Below are positions 28,607-36,227 of a DNA stretch of 45,364 nt, in pieces (positions within the stretch are counted from its first letter, which is position 1; the number at the start of each line of letters is the position of its first letter). A program made the translations under genes and the position numbers. Location: assembly GCA_951801675.1 (NCBI GenBank), contig CATONX010000021.1, positions 1 to 45,364 of the forward strand, in the 5' to 3' direction. The stretch is from an uncultured Eubacteriales bacterium (GTDB lineage: Bacteria > Bacillota > Clostridia > Oscillospirales > Acutalibacteraceae). The notes under the pieces were generated by a model. It did not search any database. It was not told the origin of the DNA and saw nothing but the letters and a program-made list of their open reading frames with translations.

Positions 28607-29302
28607 TCATGATCCGTTTTCCACCAGCACCGGGCAAAAACCCAGATAATCGCAGGAAATCAGGCGAAATTCCATTCCGCCGTACTCTCCCGTCACCGCC
28701 CGGCGGGAACCGGGGCCGTGAATGTGCCCGTAATAGACCCGGCGAATCTCCTGTTCGCGCAAAACCTCCATGATTTCCTCGCACACCTCGTCCCCATAAA
28801 GGGGCGGATAGTGGAGGAACACCACCGGCATAAGCCCGGTCTTTTTTGCTTCCCCTATGGACAGGCGCAGCCGTCCCGCTTCCCGCAGAAGGATCTTGCG
28901 GTCCTCGGTTTTGGCCGCGTCAAAAAACCAGCCCCTCGTCCCGCAGACGGCGACCCCGTCCACGGCAAAGGCGTTATTGAACAAAATTTCAATGGAATCA
29001 AACCCGCACTCGGCCAGAAACGTGTCCATCTTCCGCTTGGTGCACCACCAGTAATCGTGGTTTCCCTTGCCCACAAGTTTTTTTCCAGGCAGGGCGTGCA
29101 GAAAGGCAAAGTCTTCCTTCGCCTCTTCCAAGCTCATTGCCCAGGAAATATCCCCGGGGATGACCACCGTATCGTCAGGGCCGATGAGCTTTCTCCAATT
29201 TTCTTCCAGCCTCTCCACATAATTGTCCCAGCCCTTGAAGACATCCATGGGTTTATCGGCTCCGAAGGACAGGTGCAGATCGGCAATCGCAAATAATGAC
29301 AT
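28607..29302 (-). CDS. Calcineurin-like metallophosphoesterase
   Basis: A 231-aa cytosolic phosphoesterase with all five family motifs in order: DLHLS (residues 8-12), GDISW, GNHDYWW, HYPP and GHIHGPG. These residues bind two metal ions. The whole-length pattern matches the small standalone phosphohydrolases of Firmicutes, whose substrate is not established. It lies upstream of tig on the same strand, but tig has its own promoter, so linkage is loose. AAGGATG is the ribosome site. Assignment to the superfamily is firm; the substrate is unknown. Confidence 0.92.
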   Translation of the reverse strand: MSLFAIADLHLSFGADKPMDVFKGWDNYVERLEENWRKLIGPDDTVVIPGDISWAMSLEEAKEDFAFLHALPGKKLVGKGNHDYWWCTKRKMDTFLAECGFDSIEILFNNAFAVDGVAVCGTRGWFFDAAKTEDRKILLREAGRLRLSIGEAKKTGLMPVVFLHYPPLYGDEVCEEIMEVLREQEIRRVYYGHIHGPGSRRAVTGEYGGMEFRLISCDYLGFCPVLVENGS

Positions 29303-29421
29303 AACCGCATCCTTATCTCAAACGTCCCCGCTGTGCATAATGGGGGGCATTCTCGCAAAAATAAAAACGGGCAACCAAATAAAGCCCGTAACCACAACAA
29401 AAGCCAAGGGAGGCGCTTTCC

Positions 29422-29598
29422 ATGAGCGAACAAAGACCCATCCAGCCTGCCAACTGCATCAAAGGCATCGAATGCAGCGTGAAAAACTGCGCCTACCACG
29501 ACGGGAAGAAGTACTGCTGCGCCGATCACATCAACGTCGGCCCTTCCTTCGCGGTCAGCTCCAATGACACCATCTGCGCCACCTTCAAGCGCAAATAG
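29422..29598 (+). CDS. DUF1540 domain protein
   Basis: A short 58-aa gene on the opposite strand to its neighbours. The sequence carries the DUF1540 pattern: C12, IECSVKNCAYH, then YCCADHINV and a final DTICATFK. The six cysteines suggest metal binding or a cysteine-rich surface fold. DUF1540 proteins are small, widespread in clostridia and often expressed in sporulation, but function is unknown. GGGAGGCG at 29408-29415 lies 6 nt before the ATG. A strong inverted repeat follows the stop. Confidence 0.9.
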   Translation: MSEQRPIQPANCIKGIECSVKNCAYHDGKKYCCADHINVGPSFAVSSNDTICATFKRK

Positions 29599-29609
29599 GC
29601 AGCCGGGAA

Positions 29610-29645
29610 GCGGGAGCGGCGGACGAATTTTACCGCCGCTCCCGC
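29610..29645. terminator. Likely shared terminator hairpin for DUF1540 and thrC
   Basis: GCGGGAGCGGCGG / CCGCCGCTCCCGC, a perfect 13-bp stem with a 10-nt loop. The T tract is displaced (TTTTT at 29656-29660), so termination strength is uncertain. Confidence 0.55.
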
Positions 29646-29658
29646 TGTGAACACGTTT

Positions 29659-31155
29659 TTAGGATATGCCCAGCATGGAGAGGACGACCTGCTCCATGGT
29701 ATCCTTAGTGCATACATCTTCAAACCGCACGGCCTTGTCCTTGAGAGACGCGAGGGCCGCAGGGGCCTCCAGCTTCGTGCAGCTCGAAAGCTCCGCCACC
29801 TTCGCAAACTCGTCCATTCCCGACACGTCCTCCTTCGCCACCGCGTCTAAGACGCTGGCGGAGAACTTGAAGGGGCTGGCCGTGGACGCAATGACCGCCG
29901 GAGTCTTGTCCCCGGTGTCCGCTACATACTGCTCATGGACATGCAGCGCCACCGCCGTGTGCGTGTCACACAGATACCCACGGCTTTGGAAAGTTTCCCC
30001 GATGGTTTCCTTGGTGGCCGTATCGTCGCAGAAGCCCGCGCAGAAAAGGGTGCCGAGCTTCTCTTTGATGGCGTCGTCCACCTCATACCGCCCGGTTTTC
30101 GCAAGGCTCTCCATATAACCGCGGATCTTCTTATCGTCCCGGCCGGACAGATCGTAAAGCAGCCGTTCCAGGTTGCTGGAAATAAGAATGTCCATAGACG
30201 GAGACACGGTGGTAAAGAAGGGACGGTTGCGGTCGTACACGCCGGTTTTCAGAAAATCGGTGAGCACATTGTTGGAATTGGACGCGCAGATGAGCTTGGC
30301 TACCGGCAGGCCCATGGATTTCGCGTAATAAGCCGCTAGGATATTGCCGAAGTTTCCGGTGGGAACCACGATGTTGACGGGGTCGCCCAAAGAAACCTTG
30401 CCTTCCTTGACAAGGTCGCAGTAGGCGGAAATATAATAGACGATCTGGGGCGCCAGACGTCCCCAGTTGATGGAATTGGCGCTGGAAAAGAGCATGCCGT
30501 GCTCTTTGAGTTTCTTTGCCACCGCCTCGTCGGTAAAGATGGCTTTCACGCCGGTCTGGGCGTCGTCAAAGTTTCCCTTGATGGCGCACACGCCCACGTT
30601 GCCGCCCTCCTGGGTGGTCATCTGCAGCTTCTGCATGGGGCTGACCCCATCCTGGGGATAGAACACCAGGATTTTCGTCCCATCGACATCCTTAAAGCCT
30701 TCCAGGGCGGCCTTGCCCGTGTCGCCGGAGGTGGCGACCAGGATGACGATGGTCTTGTCCCCCACCGTTTTCTTGGAAGCGGTGGTCAGCAGGAAGGGAA
30801 GCATTTGCAGAGCCATGTCCTTAAACGCGCAGGTGGGCCCGTGCCACAGCTCGAGCATATAGACGCCCGGGGCGATCTCCGCCAGAGGCGCCACACTTTC
30901 GTCGTCAAACTTGCCCGGCGCATAGGCGCCCGACACGCAAGCGTCCAGCTCTTCCTTCGTAAAGTCGGTCAAAAACTTGGCAAGCACCGCCTTCGCCCGT
31001 TCCACATAAGAAAGGGGAAGCAGGGCCTTTAATTCTTCGTTTGAAAGCCCCGGGATACTCTGGGGAACGAACAAACCTCCGTCCGCCGAGATCCCCTGGG
31101 TAATGGCCTGGGCCGAGGATACCGCTACGCCGCTGTCACGCGTGCTTTGATACAT
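29659..31155 (-). CDS. thrC: Threonine synthase
   Basis: PLP enzyme converting O-phosphohomoserine to L-threonine. It is 498 aa, the longer class seen in clostridia and proteobacteria. YQSTRDSG at the N terminus, PLP lysine K112 in CAFKDMALQ, phosphate-binding VPTGNFGNILAAYYAK, and SGDTGKAALEGF are all present. The start is ATG at 31155; an adjacent in-frame TTG at 31158 is 7 nt from GGAGTG and could also be used. It has its own promoter, which overlaps the end of the upstream dipeptidase gene. No Thr T-box or other attenuator is visible in the leader of about 70 nt. Confidence 0.96.
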   Translation of the reverse strand: MYQSTRDSGVAVSSAQAITQGISADGGLFVPQSIPGLSNEELKALLPLSYVERAKAVLAKFLTDFTKEELDACVSGAYAPGKFDDESVAPLAEIAPGVYMLELWHGPTCAFKDMALQMLPFLLTTASKKTVGDKTIVILVATSGDTGKAALEGFKDVDGTKILVFYPQDGVSPMQKLQMTTQEGGNVGVCAIKGNFDDAQTGVKAIFTDEAVAKKLKEHGMLFSSANSINWGRLAPQIVYYISAYCDLVKEGKVSLGDPVNIVVPTGNFGNILAAYYAKSMGLPVAKLICASNSNNVLTDFLKTGVYDRNRPFFTTVSPSMDILISSNLERLLYDLSGRDDKKIRGYMESLAKTGRYEVDDAIKEKLGTLFCAGFCDDTATKETIGETFQSRGYLCDTHTAVALHVHEQYVADTGDKTPAVIASTASPFKFSASVLDAVAKEDVSGMDEFAKVAELSSCTKLEAPAALASLKDKAVRFEDVCTKDTMEQVVLSMLGIS

Positions 31156-31228
31156 CAATGAAAATCACTCCAAATCATCCGATTGCGGCGCCGGGCCGTC
31201 ACATCCTCCCGGCAAAACCAATGCCATT

Positions 31229-31257
31229 ATTCTAGTACACATCCGCCGTTATGTCAA
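31229..31257 (-). promoter_or_regulatory. thrC promoter
   Basis: Consensus TTGACA (31252-31257), 17 bp, TAGAAT (31229-31234) on minus; the -35 lies inside the last codons of the dipeptidase gene. Confidence 0.8.
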
Positions 31258-32181
31258 AGCCCTGTCGAAAAAATGTGCGGCGTTTTGATAAAAAATCCGG
31301 TTTACCAGGGTTTGGGGATAACGGTGGAACAAAAGCCGTTCATAGAGCCGGGGCAGGGCGCTTACATCCGGCAGGCAGGACGGCATCTCGGCCCCGTCGA
31401 AATCGGTGCCGATGGACACGACCTCTTCTCCGCCAAGGGAAAGAAAATGGTCGATATGGCGCACGATGGTGTCCAGGCTTGCGTCCTTTTCCCCATTGAG
31501 AAACAGCGGATAAAGATTGATGCCCACCAGGCCGCCCCGGTTCACAATGGCCAAGAACTGGCGGTCGGTCAGGTTGCGGGGATGGTCGAAAACCGCCTTG
31601 GAATTGGAATGAGAAGCTACATAGGGCTTATGGCTGACTTCCTCCACGTCCCAAAACCCGTGCTCGGCGATATGAGAAACGTCCACCACCATTCCTAAGC
31701 GCTCGCACCGGCGAACCGCCCGGCGGCCCAGCGCCGTCAGGCCTCCCGCGTAGGGGACCTGAACCCCGTCGGCAAACTCGGTTTTGCCGTTCCAGGTCAG
31801 GGTCATCATCCGCACCCCGGCTTCATAGAGGGCGTCGATGCCGTCCACCCGGCCGCCGGCCGCCGCGCTTCCTTCCACCGACAGGATGGCCGCGCATTTG
31901 CCCTGCTTTTCCGCTTCGCAAAGCTCCTTTGCCGTGCGGCACAGGCTGATTTTGTCCGCGTGTTTTTTGAGCTGCCCGTCCAGATAGGCCCGGCAGCGCT
32001 GAAAATGCTCCACCGCCGCCTCGCCCCGCAGCTCGTCCGGCATCCACACGGCGAAAAACTGCCGCCAGCCTTCCAATTCCCCGCCCTTTTTTAAGGACAA
32101 TTGCAGGTCATTTTCCAACAGGTCCTTTCCCTGTTTGCAGCATTCATAGAGGGTATCGCAGTGAAGGTCAAAAAGCTTCAT
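31249..32181 (-). CDS. Membrane dipeptidase family protein (peptidase M19)
   Basis: A 310-aa zinc dipeptidase of the renal-dipeptidase family, probably cytosolic since it lacks a signal peptide; it would cleave Xaa-Xaa dipeptides including D-residue forms. First metal pair H7xD9 in FDLHCDTLYE, bridging Glu in ILSVEGS, later ligands in VVDVSHIAEHGF and YVASHSNSKAV, and the C-terminal GTDFDGAE. The start at 32181 is set by AGGAGACG; an upstream in-frame start at 32277 would run through an intergenic inverted repeat. Bacterial homologues often sit near amino acid genes, here thrC downstream. Confidence 0.93.
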   Translation of the reverse strand: MKLFDLHCDTLYECCKQGKDLLENDLQLSLKKGGELEGWRQFFAVWMPDELRGEAAVEHFQRCRAYLDGQLKKHADKISLCRTAKELCEAEKQGKCAAILSVEGSAAAGGRVDGIDALYEAGVRMMTLTWNGKTEFADGVQVPYAGGLTALGRRAVRRCERLGMVVDVSHIAEHGFWDVEEVSHKPYVASHSNSKAVFDHPRNLTDRQFLAIVNRGGLVGINLYPLFLNGEKDASLDTIVRHIDHFLSLGGEEVVSIGTDFDGAEMPSCLPDVSALPRLYERLLFHRYPQTLVNRIFYQNAAHFFDRALT

Positions 32182-32251
32182 GAGGTTTCGTCTCCTTTGC
32201 CATGAAACACGGCGTCTGATGGAACGCTCCGGCCGAACCCTGGGGAATCGA

Positions 32252-32303
32252 CAAAGGCATTCGGCCGGCAAAACCAAACGGTGCTGCCAATCGAATGCCT
32301 TTG
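32252..32303. repeat. Nested inverted repeat between yraN and dipeptidase genes
   Basis: CAAAGGCATTCG (32252-32263) and CGAATGCCTTTG (32292-32303) form a perfect 12-bp stem. Inside, GGCA and TGCC can pair in a second short stem. There is no T tract on minus after it. Confidence 0.8.
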
Positions 32304-32310
32304 CGCCGAT

Positions 32311-32688
32311 TTATACCGTCCCCTCCAGCCAAAAAGCGTTCTCTATATGATGTATGGAGAGAACGGCGAATTCATTCCTGTTTTCCGTAATAATTTCCAT
32401 CACGTCGAACCGAGGCTGGAGGCAACTGGGATTTTCTTGGAGATACAACAGGGCGGTTTTGATAAGCCGCCGCCGCTTGGCGGGCGTTACCCACTCACAG
32501 GGGGCGGCGATGGCGTCCTTCCTGCGGGTCTTGACCTCTACAAAAGCCAAAACCTGGTCCTTCTGGGCAATTAGGTCGATTTCCCCGTACCGGCTGTGGT
32601 AATTGCGCGAAAGCAGGCGATAGCCTCTCTCCAAAAGCCAATGCGCGGCGTAGTCTTCCCCCATTCGCCCGGTTTCTAAGGTCGTCAT
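32311..32688 (-). CDS. YraN family protein (UPF0102), endonuclease-like fold
   Basis: A 125-aa protein of the restriction-endonuclease-like fold. The family motif is clear: GRMGEDYAAHWLLERGY, then RNYHSRYGEIDLIAQKD and LAFVEVKTRRKDA, giving the D-ExK-type residues. Its biological role is unsettled, although the gene is often next to rnhB. It overlaps rnhB by 4 nt (ATGA), so the two are translationally coupled, and it ends the rplS-lepB-rbgA-rnhB-yraN run. Confidence 0.93.
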   Translation of the reverse strand: MTTLETGRMGEDYAAHWLLERGYRLLSRNYHSRYGEIDLIAQKDQVLAFVEVKTRRKDAIAAPCEWVTPAKRRRLIKTALLYLQENPSCLQPRFDVMEIITENRNEFAVLSIHHIENAFWLEGTV

Positions 32689-33323
32689 CGCGTAGACCCT
32701 TTGGCAAGAATCTTTGTTAAAAAGGTTTTGCGATGAACGTCACTCGGGCCGTAGGCAAGAATCCGCTCCCGGTGAAGCGCGGTGCCGTAGCCCTTGTGCT
32801 TCTCGAACTGGTAAAGAGGATAGTCCTTCGCAAGCTCCTTCATCAGCCGGTCCCGGCTGACCTTCGCCAGAATGGAGGCCGCTGCAACCGATAAGGAGAG
32901 GGTGTCCCCCTTTTCCAGGGTGCGCACCGGCAGGTCAATCCCTTTCGGGACCTGATTTCCGTCCACTAGCAGCACGTCCGGCTTTTGGGGCAGCTGCTCC
33001 ACCGCCCGTTTCATAGCAAGGAAGGTGGCGTTTAGGATATTGAGCTCGTCGATCTCCTGTACACTGGCCGACCCGATGCCAAAAGCCTTCGCCTTTTCAC
33101 AGATCACGTCAAAAAGCTGCTCTCTCTTTTTCTCCGAGAGCTTTTTGGAATCGTTCACCCCGTCGATCACGACTCCATCTTCAAAAACCACGCAGGCCGC
33201 GAATACCGGACCCGCCAGCGGGCCCCGGCCCGCTTCGTCCACCCCGCCGATCAGGCGATAGCCTTCCTCGCGCAGGCTTTTTTCGTATAAGAGCCAATCT
33301 ATGGGCTCGGCTGCTTTTTTCAT
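32685..33323 (-). CDS. rnhB: Ribonuclease HII
   Basis: A 212-aa nuclease cutting the RNA strand of RNA-DNA hybrids, including single ribonucleotides in DNA. It has the RNase HII DEAGRG signature in GVDEAGRGPLAG, plus second and third acidic residues at LLVDGNQ and SRDRLM. It overlaps the rbgA stop by 1 nt (TAATG) and yraN by 4 nt. Confidence 0.96.
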   Translation of the reverse strand: MKKAAEPIDWLLYEKSLREEGYRLIGGVDEAGRGPLAGPVFAACVVFEDGVVIDGVNDSKKLSEKKREQLFDVICEKAKAFGIGSASVQEIDELNILNATFLAMKRAVEQLPQKPDVLLVDGNQVPKGIDLPVRTLEKGDTLSLSVAAASILAKVSRDRLMKELAKDYPLYQFEKHKGYGTALHRERILAYGPSDVHRKTFLTKILAKGSTR

Positions 33324-34189
33324 TAGCTGCCCTCCGGGCGCTCCAAGCTGATGCGCCCCAGTTTTCCGCCGCGAAACTCGTCGAGCACGGTCGCCGCGGC
33401 CCGCTCGGTATCCAGCTCGCCGCCGGAAATGAGCATGCCCCGCTTCTTTGCCACCGCGTACAACAGCTCGCGCCCCGCCATGTCTTCCATATCGGTAAGC
33501 GAATACCGCTCGGCCAGCCGGTCGGGATACTGGTCCCGCAGCCAGAGAAGCAGCCGGCAGGCGAGGCCTTCGGTGTCTACCACGTCGTCCTTGACCGCAC
33601 CCGTAAAGGCCAGCCGTTCTCCCACCGCCGGGTCGTCAAACTTCGGCCACAGCACGCCCGGCGTGTCCAGCAGCTCGCCTCCCTTGCCGATGGAAAACCA
33701 CTGGTTTCCCCGCGTTACACCAGGGCGGTCCGCCACCTTGGCCTTACCGCCCTTGGCCAGGCGGTTGATCAAAGAGGACTTTCCCACGTTGGGAATACCC
33801 ACCACCATAATCCGGATGGGACGAGAGCCCATGCCCTTTCGCTCCCAGGCGGCAATCTTGTCTTTGAGCACCTGCCGGGCCAAAGGGAGCACGCCGCCCA
33901 GCCCCTTGCCGCTCTTGCAGTCCACCGCAATGGCGGGAACCCCTTCCTTGGCAAAGGCCGCGATCCACTGGCGGGTCACCGCCTCGTCCGCCGTGTCGCT
34001 CTTGTTAAGCAACACAATGCGGGGCTTCTGCCCCACAATGGAACGAAGCTCCGGGTTGCGGCTGGCCATGGGAACCCGCGCGTCAAGAAGCTCCGCCACC
34101 AAGTCCACAAGCGGCAGGGCTTCTTTGATTTTTCGTCTGGTTTTGGCCATGTGGCCGGGAAACCACTGGACCGACGTGATCTCTTCCAT
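33323..34189 (-). CDS. rbgA: Ribosome biogenesis GTPase RbgA (YlqF)
   Basis: A 288-aa circularly permuted GTPase that promotes late maturation of the 50S subunit. The motif order is permuted: G4 LLNKSD first, then G1 GIPNVGKSSL and G3 DTPGVLWP. The N-terminal block VQWFPGHMAKTRRKI is the RbgA hallmark. In B. subtilis the rplS-ylqF-rnhB arrangement is similar. It lies 66 nt after lepB on the same strand. Confidence 0.96.
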   Translation of the reverse strand: MEEITSVQWFPGHMAKTRRKIKEALPLVDLVAELLDARVPMASRNPELRSIVGQKPRIVLLNKSDTADEAVTRQWIAAFAKEGVPAIAVDCKSGKGLGGVLPLARQVLKDKIAAWERKGMGSRPIRIMVVGIPNVGKSSLINRLAKGGKAKVADRPGVTRGNQWFSIGKGGELLDTPGVLWPKFDDPAVGERLAFTGAVKDDVVDTEGLACRLLLWLRDQYPDRLAERYSLTDMEDMAGRELLYAVAKKRGMLISGGELDTERAAATVLDEFRGGKLGRISLERPEGS

Positions 34190-34255
34190 CTTTCCCTTTC
34201 CTTTCTCTGCGTCGTCTGCCTGTACCGGGTTAAGTTTCCCCTATGTACAGGGAGG

Positions 34256-34858
34256 TTATCCGATGGAGCCAATGGCGTCAAAGGGATAAAAGCGGAAGAT
34301 GGCCTTTCCAAGCAGATATTTGTTCTCCACAAAGCCGATGTCCCGGCTGTCGGAGGAGTTGTTGCGGTTGTCGCCCAAAACAAAGACGCTGTCTTCAGGT
34401 ACCTCTACCGGGTATTCGAACCCGTAGGTGCCCTTTTTGCTCTTTTTGATCAGCTCGTTGATGTACGGTTCCTCTAGTTCCACCCCATCCACCGACACTG
34501 TGCCCTTGTCAAAATCGATAAACACCGTTTGGCCCTCGGTGGCGATGACCCGCTTGATCAGCGGCTTATGGTGAATGGTAGGCTTGGTGATGACCACCAC
34601 ATCCCCCTGGGACGGCTGGTAAAACAGGCTTTGGATCATGACCCGGTCACCGTTGTGCAAGGTCGGGACCATGGAGGTGCCGTCCACCAAAACCAGCTTA
34701 AAAATAAAGCTGAATACCACGATGACAAGGGTGACGGAAAACACAATGGCTTCCAGCCATTCGTTTACGTCCGCATAACGGTCGCGTTTTTTCGGAACGG
34801 TCGAAACCGAACCGTCGTCGAGCACCTCGTCATAATTGAGTTCCAGTCCATCGGTCAT
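34256..34858 (-). CDS. lepB: Signal peptidase I
   Basis: A 200-aa membrane serine-lysine protease that cuts Sec and Tat signal peptides. One N-terminal TM helix (residues 36-56, WLEAIVFSVTLVIVVFSFIF region), then catalytic Ser62 in VDGTSMVPTL and Lys102 in IKRVIATEGQ, box E GDNRNNSSDSR near the C terminus. GGAGGGAAAC is the ribosome site of the ATG at 34858. An upstream in-frame start at 35008 has no such site. It follows the rplS terminator, so it likely uses its own promoter; an extended -10 TGGTATTAT is seen about 100 nt upstream. Confidence 0.95.
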   Translation of the reverse strand: MTDGLELNYDEVLDDGSVSTVPKKRDRYADVNEWLEAIVFSVTLVIVVFSFIFKLVLVDGTSMVPTLHNGDRVMIQSLFYQPSQGDVVVITKPTIHHKPLIKRVIATEGQTVFIDFDKGTVSVDGVELEEPYINELIKKSKKGTYGFEYPVEVPEDSVFVLGDNRNNSSDSRDIGFVENKYLLGKAIFRFYPFDAIGSIG

Positions 34859-35021
34859 GATTGTTTCCCTCCATTTACGGCGCACACGGCTCTGCCGAAA
34901 GGCAAGCCGGCGCCGTGCTCCTGCGCTGCAAGGAGAGCGTACTCTCCGTTTCTCTTCATAATACCAAAAAAATTGGAGAATTTTGTGAACAAAATAGGAA
35001 ATTCGCAAAGGAATAAACAGG

Positions 35022-35061
35022 AAAAAGGGACGGCTGGGAGATTAGCCCCCCAAACCGTCCC
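35022..35061 (-). terminator. rplS terminator
   Basis: On minus, GGGACGG ... CCGTCCC followed by five T, 13 nt after the rplS stop. It separates rplS from lepB. Confidence 0.8.
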
Positions 35062-35074
35062 ATTCTTTGCTCCA

Positions 35075-35419
35075 TTAGCCGAGACGTTCTTTGACCTTTG
35101 CAGCCTTACCCACGCGGTCACGCAGGTAGTAGAGCTTGCTTCTGCGCACGCGGCCGTGACGGATCACGTCCACCCCTTCCACGTTGGGCGAGTGAAGCGG
35201 GAACACACGCTCCACGCCGACGCCGTAAGAAACGCGGCGCACGGTGAAGGTTTCGGAAACGCCGCTGCCCTTCTTGGCAATGATGGTTCCCTCAAAGTTC
35301 TGAATACGCTCCCGCTCGCCTTCACGAATCTTCACGTGAACGCGCACGGTGTCGCCGATGGCGATTACCGGCGGGGTTTCCTTCAGGCTCTCTGCTGCGA
35401 TGGCTTTCAAAGCATCCAT
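35075..35419 (-). CDS. rplS: 50S ribosomal protein L19
   Basis: A 114-aa basic protein at the 30S-50S interface. The family pattern is complete: [23 protein letters not shown] split across the beta-barrel, [21 protein letters not shown], and [27 protein letters not shown] lies 9 nt before the ATG. The rpsP-rimM-trmD genes usually upstream in Firmicutes are missing here; instead rplS has its own promoter and a folded leader, and the gene before it codes for a lipoprotein. Confidence 0.97.
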   Translation of the reverse strand: MDALKAIAAESLKETPPVIAIGDTVRVHVKIREGERERIQNFEGTIIAKKGSGVSETFTVRRVSYGVGVERVFPLHSPNVEGVDVIRHGRVRRSKLYYLRDRVGKAAKVKERLG

Positions 35420-35551
35420 GGATCAAATCCTCCTTAAATTTCAGACATTCGTACCTTTTCTTTGCGAAAAAGCAGAGGACTGTCCGCTTCAATGTCACGG
35501 GATTACCGGGCATGAACCCCAATCGACGAACGTCGACGGTAAACCAGATAC
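35420..35551 (-). promoter_or_regulatory. Structured leader of rplS, candidate L19 autoregulatory leader
   Basis: From the predicted start of RNA, the leader can fold into a three-way junction: outer stem TTACCG (35537-35542) with CGGTAA (35503-35508), and inner hairpins CGACG-TT-CGTCG and GGG-TTCATG-CCC. L19 leaders are known in Firmicutes, and the position fits. Identity with that class was not tested. Confidence 0.45.
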
Positions 35552-35557
35552 TAGAAT

Positions 35558-35586
35558 ATACTAGCACAAATCCTGCCTGTCTGCAA
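35558..35586 (-). promoter_or_regulatory. rplS promoter
   Basis: On minus, TTGCAG (35581-35586), 17 bp, TAGTAT (35558-35563). Confidence 0.75.
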
Positions 35587-35621
35587 GCCTTTTTTCCGAT
35601 TTTATCTGGACTAAGCCGCGC

Positions 35622-36146
35622 TTAGACAACCGGGCCGAATGTATTGATCACCTTGTCCAGGTCGGCCTTGGCTTTCTCTGCGTTGTCGGTAAAACCCCAG
35701 CTGACTAAGCACGGCACCGATTCGCCGCAGTCGAGAATGGTGATCCAATAGGTGGTATCCTCCCCGCCCGTCTGGCCGCTGACCCGGGTCTGATAGCCGC
35801 TGTAGCCGTTGACCGTTACCGACTCGGGATCTCCCAGCGTAAAGTCGGAAACCTGGTTGGCGAAATAGGAGGTGAATATCTCCAGGTACTCTTTCAGGGA
35901 AAGACTGCCCCTGGATTCGGCGGAAACCTCCGAAACCATCACAAACCGGTTGTCCGCTTTGTTCCCCGTAGAAAGGAGGATCTCTTTATCCGCTTCCTCC
36001 ATCCGGTCGCTCCAGGATTCGGGAACCGTCATCTGGTATTTGCCGTCGCTGCTTTTGATGACCTTTTCCCCTTCCGAACAGCTGCACAAAACGGTGGTCA
36101 GAAGCATAAGCAGCACTAGCGCAGTGATTCGTTTGGTCTTGCTCAT
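35622..36146 (-). CDS. Predicted lipoprotein, PsbP/Mog1-like
   Basis: A 174-aa lipoprotein. Signal MSKTKRITALVLLMLLTT with lipobox LCSC and acylated Cys at about residue 21. The mature domain starts SSDGKYQMTVPESWSDR, the common opening of PsbP-like or DUF1795-type beta-sheet domains found in many clostridial lipoproteins. GAGGGAAAA precedes the ATG at 36146. It lies 81 nt downstream of the oxidoreductase gene on the same strand. The function is unknown. Confidence 0.85.
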   Translation of the reverse strand: MSKTKRITALVLLMLLTTVLCSCSEGEKVIKSSDGKYQMTVPESWSDRMEEADKEILLSTGNKADNRFVMVSEVSAESRGSLSLKEYLEIFTSYFANQVSDFTLGDPESVTVNGYSGYQTRVSGQTGGEDTTYWITILDCGESVPCLVSWGFTDNAEKAKADLDKVINTFGPVV

Positions 36147-36227
36147 GGAATTTTTCCCTCGTTTCTTTCTATTTGGAGCACAAGGCAACCGCCTTTTGCG
36201 TCCCCTTCTCTTCTTTCGGATCTTTCC

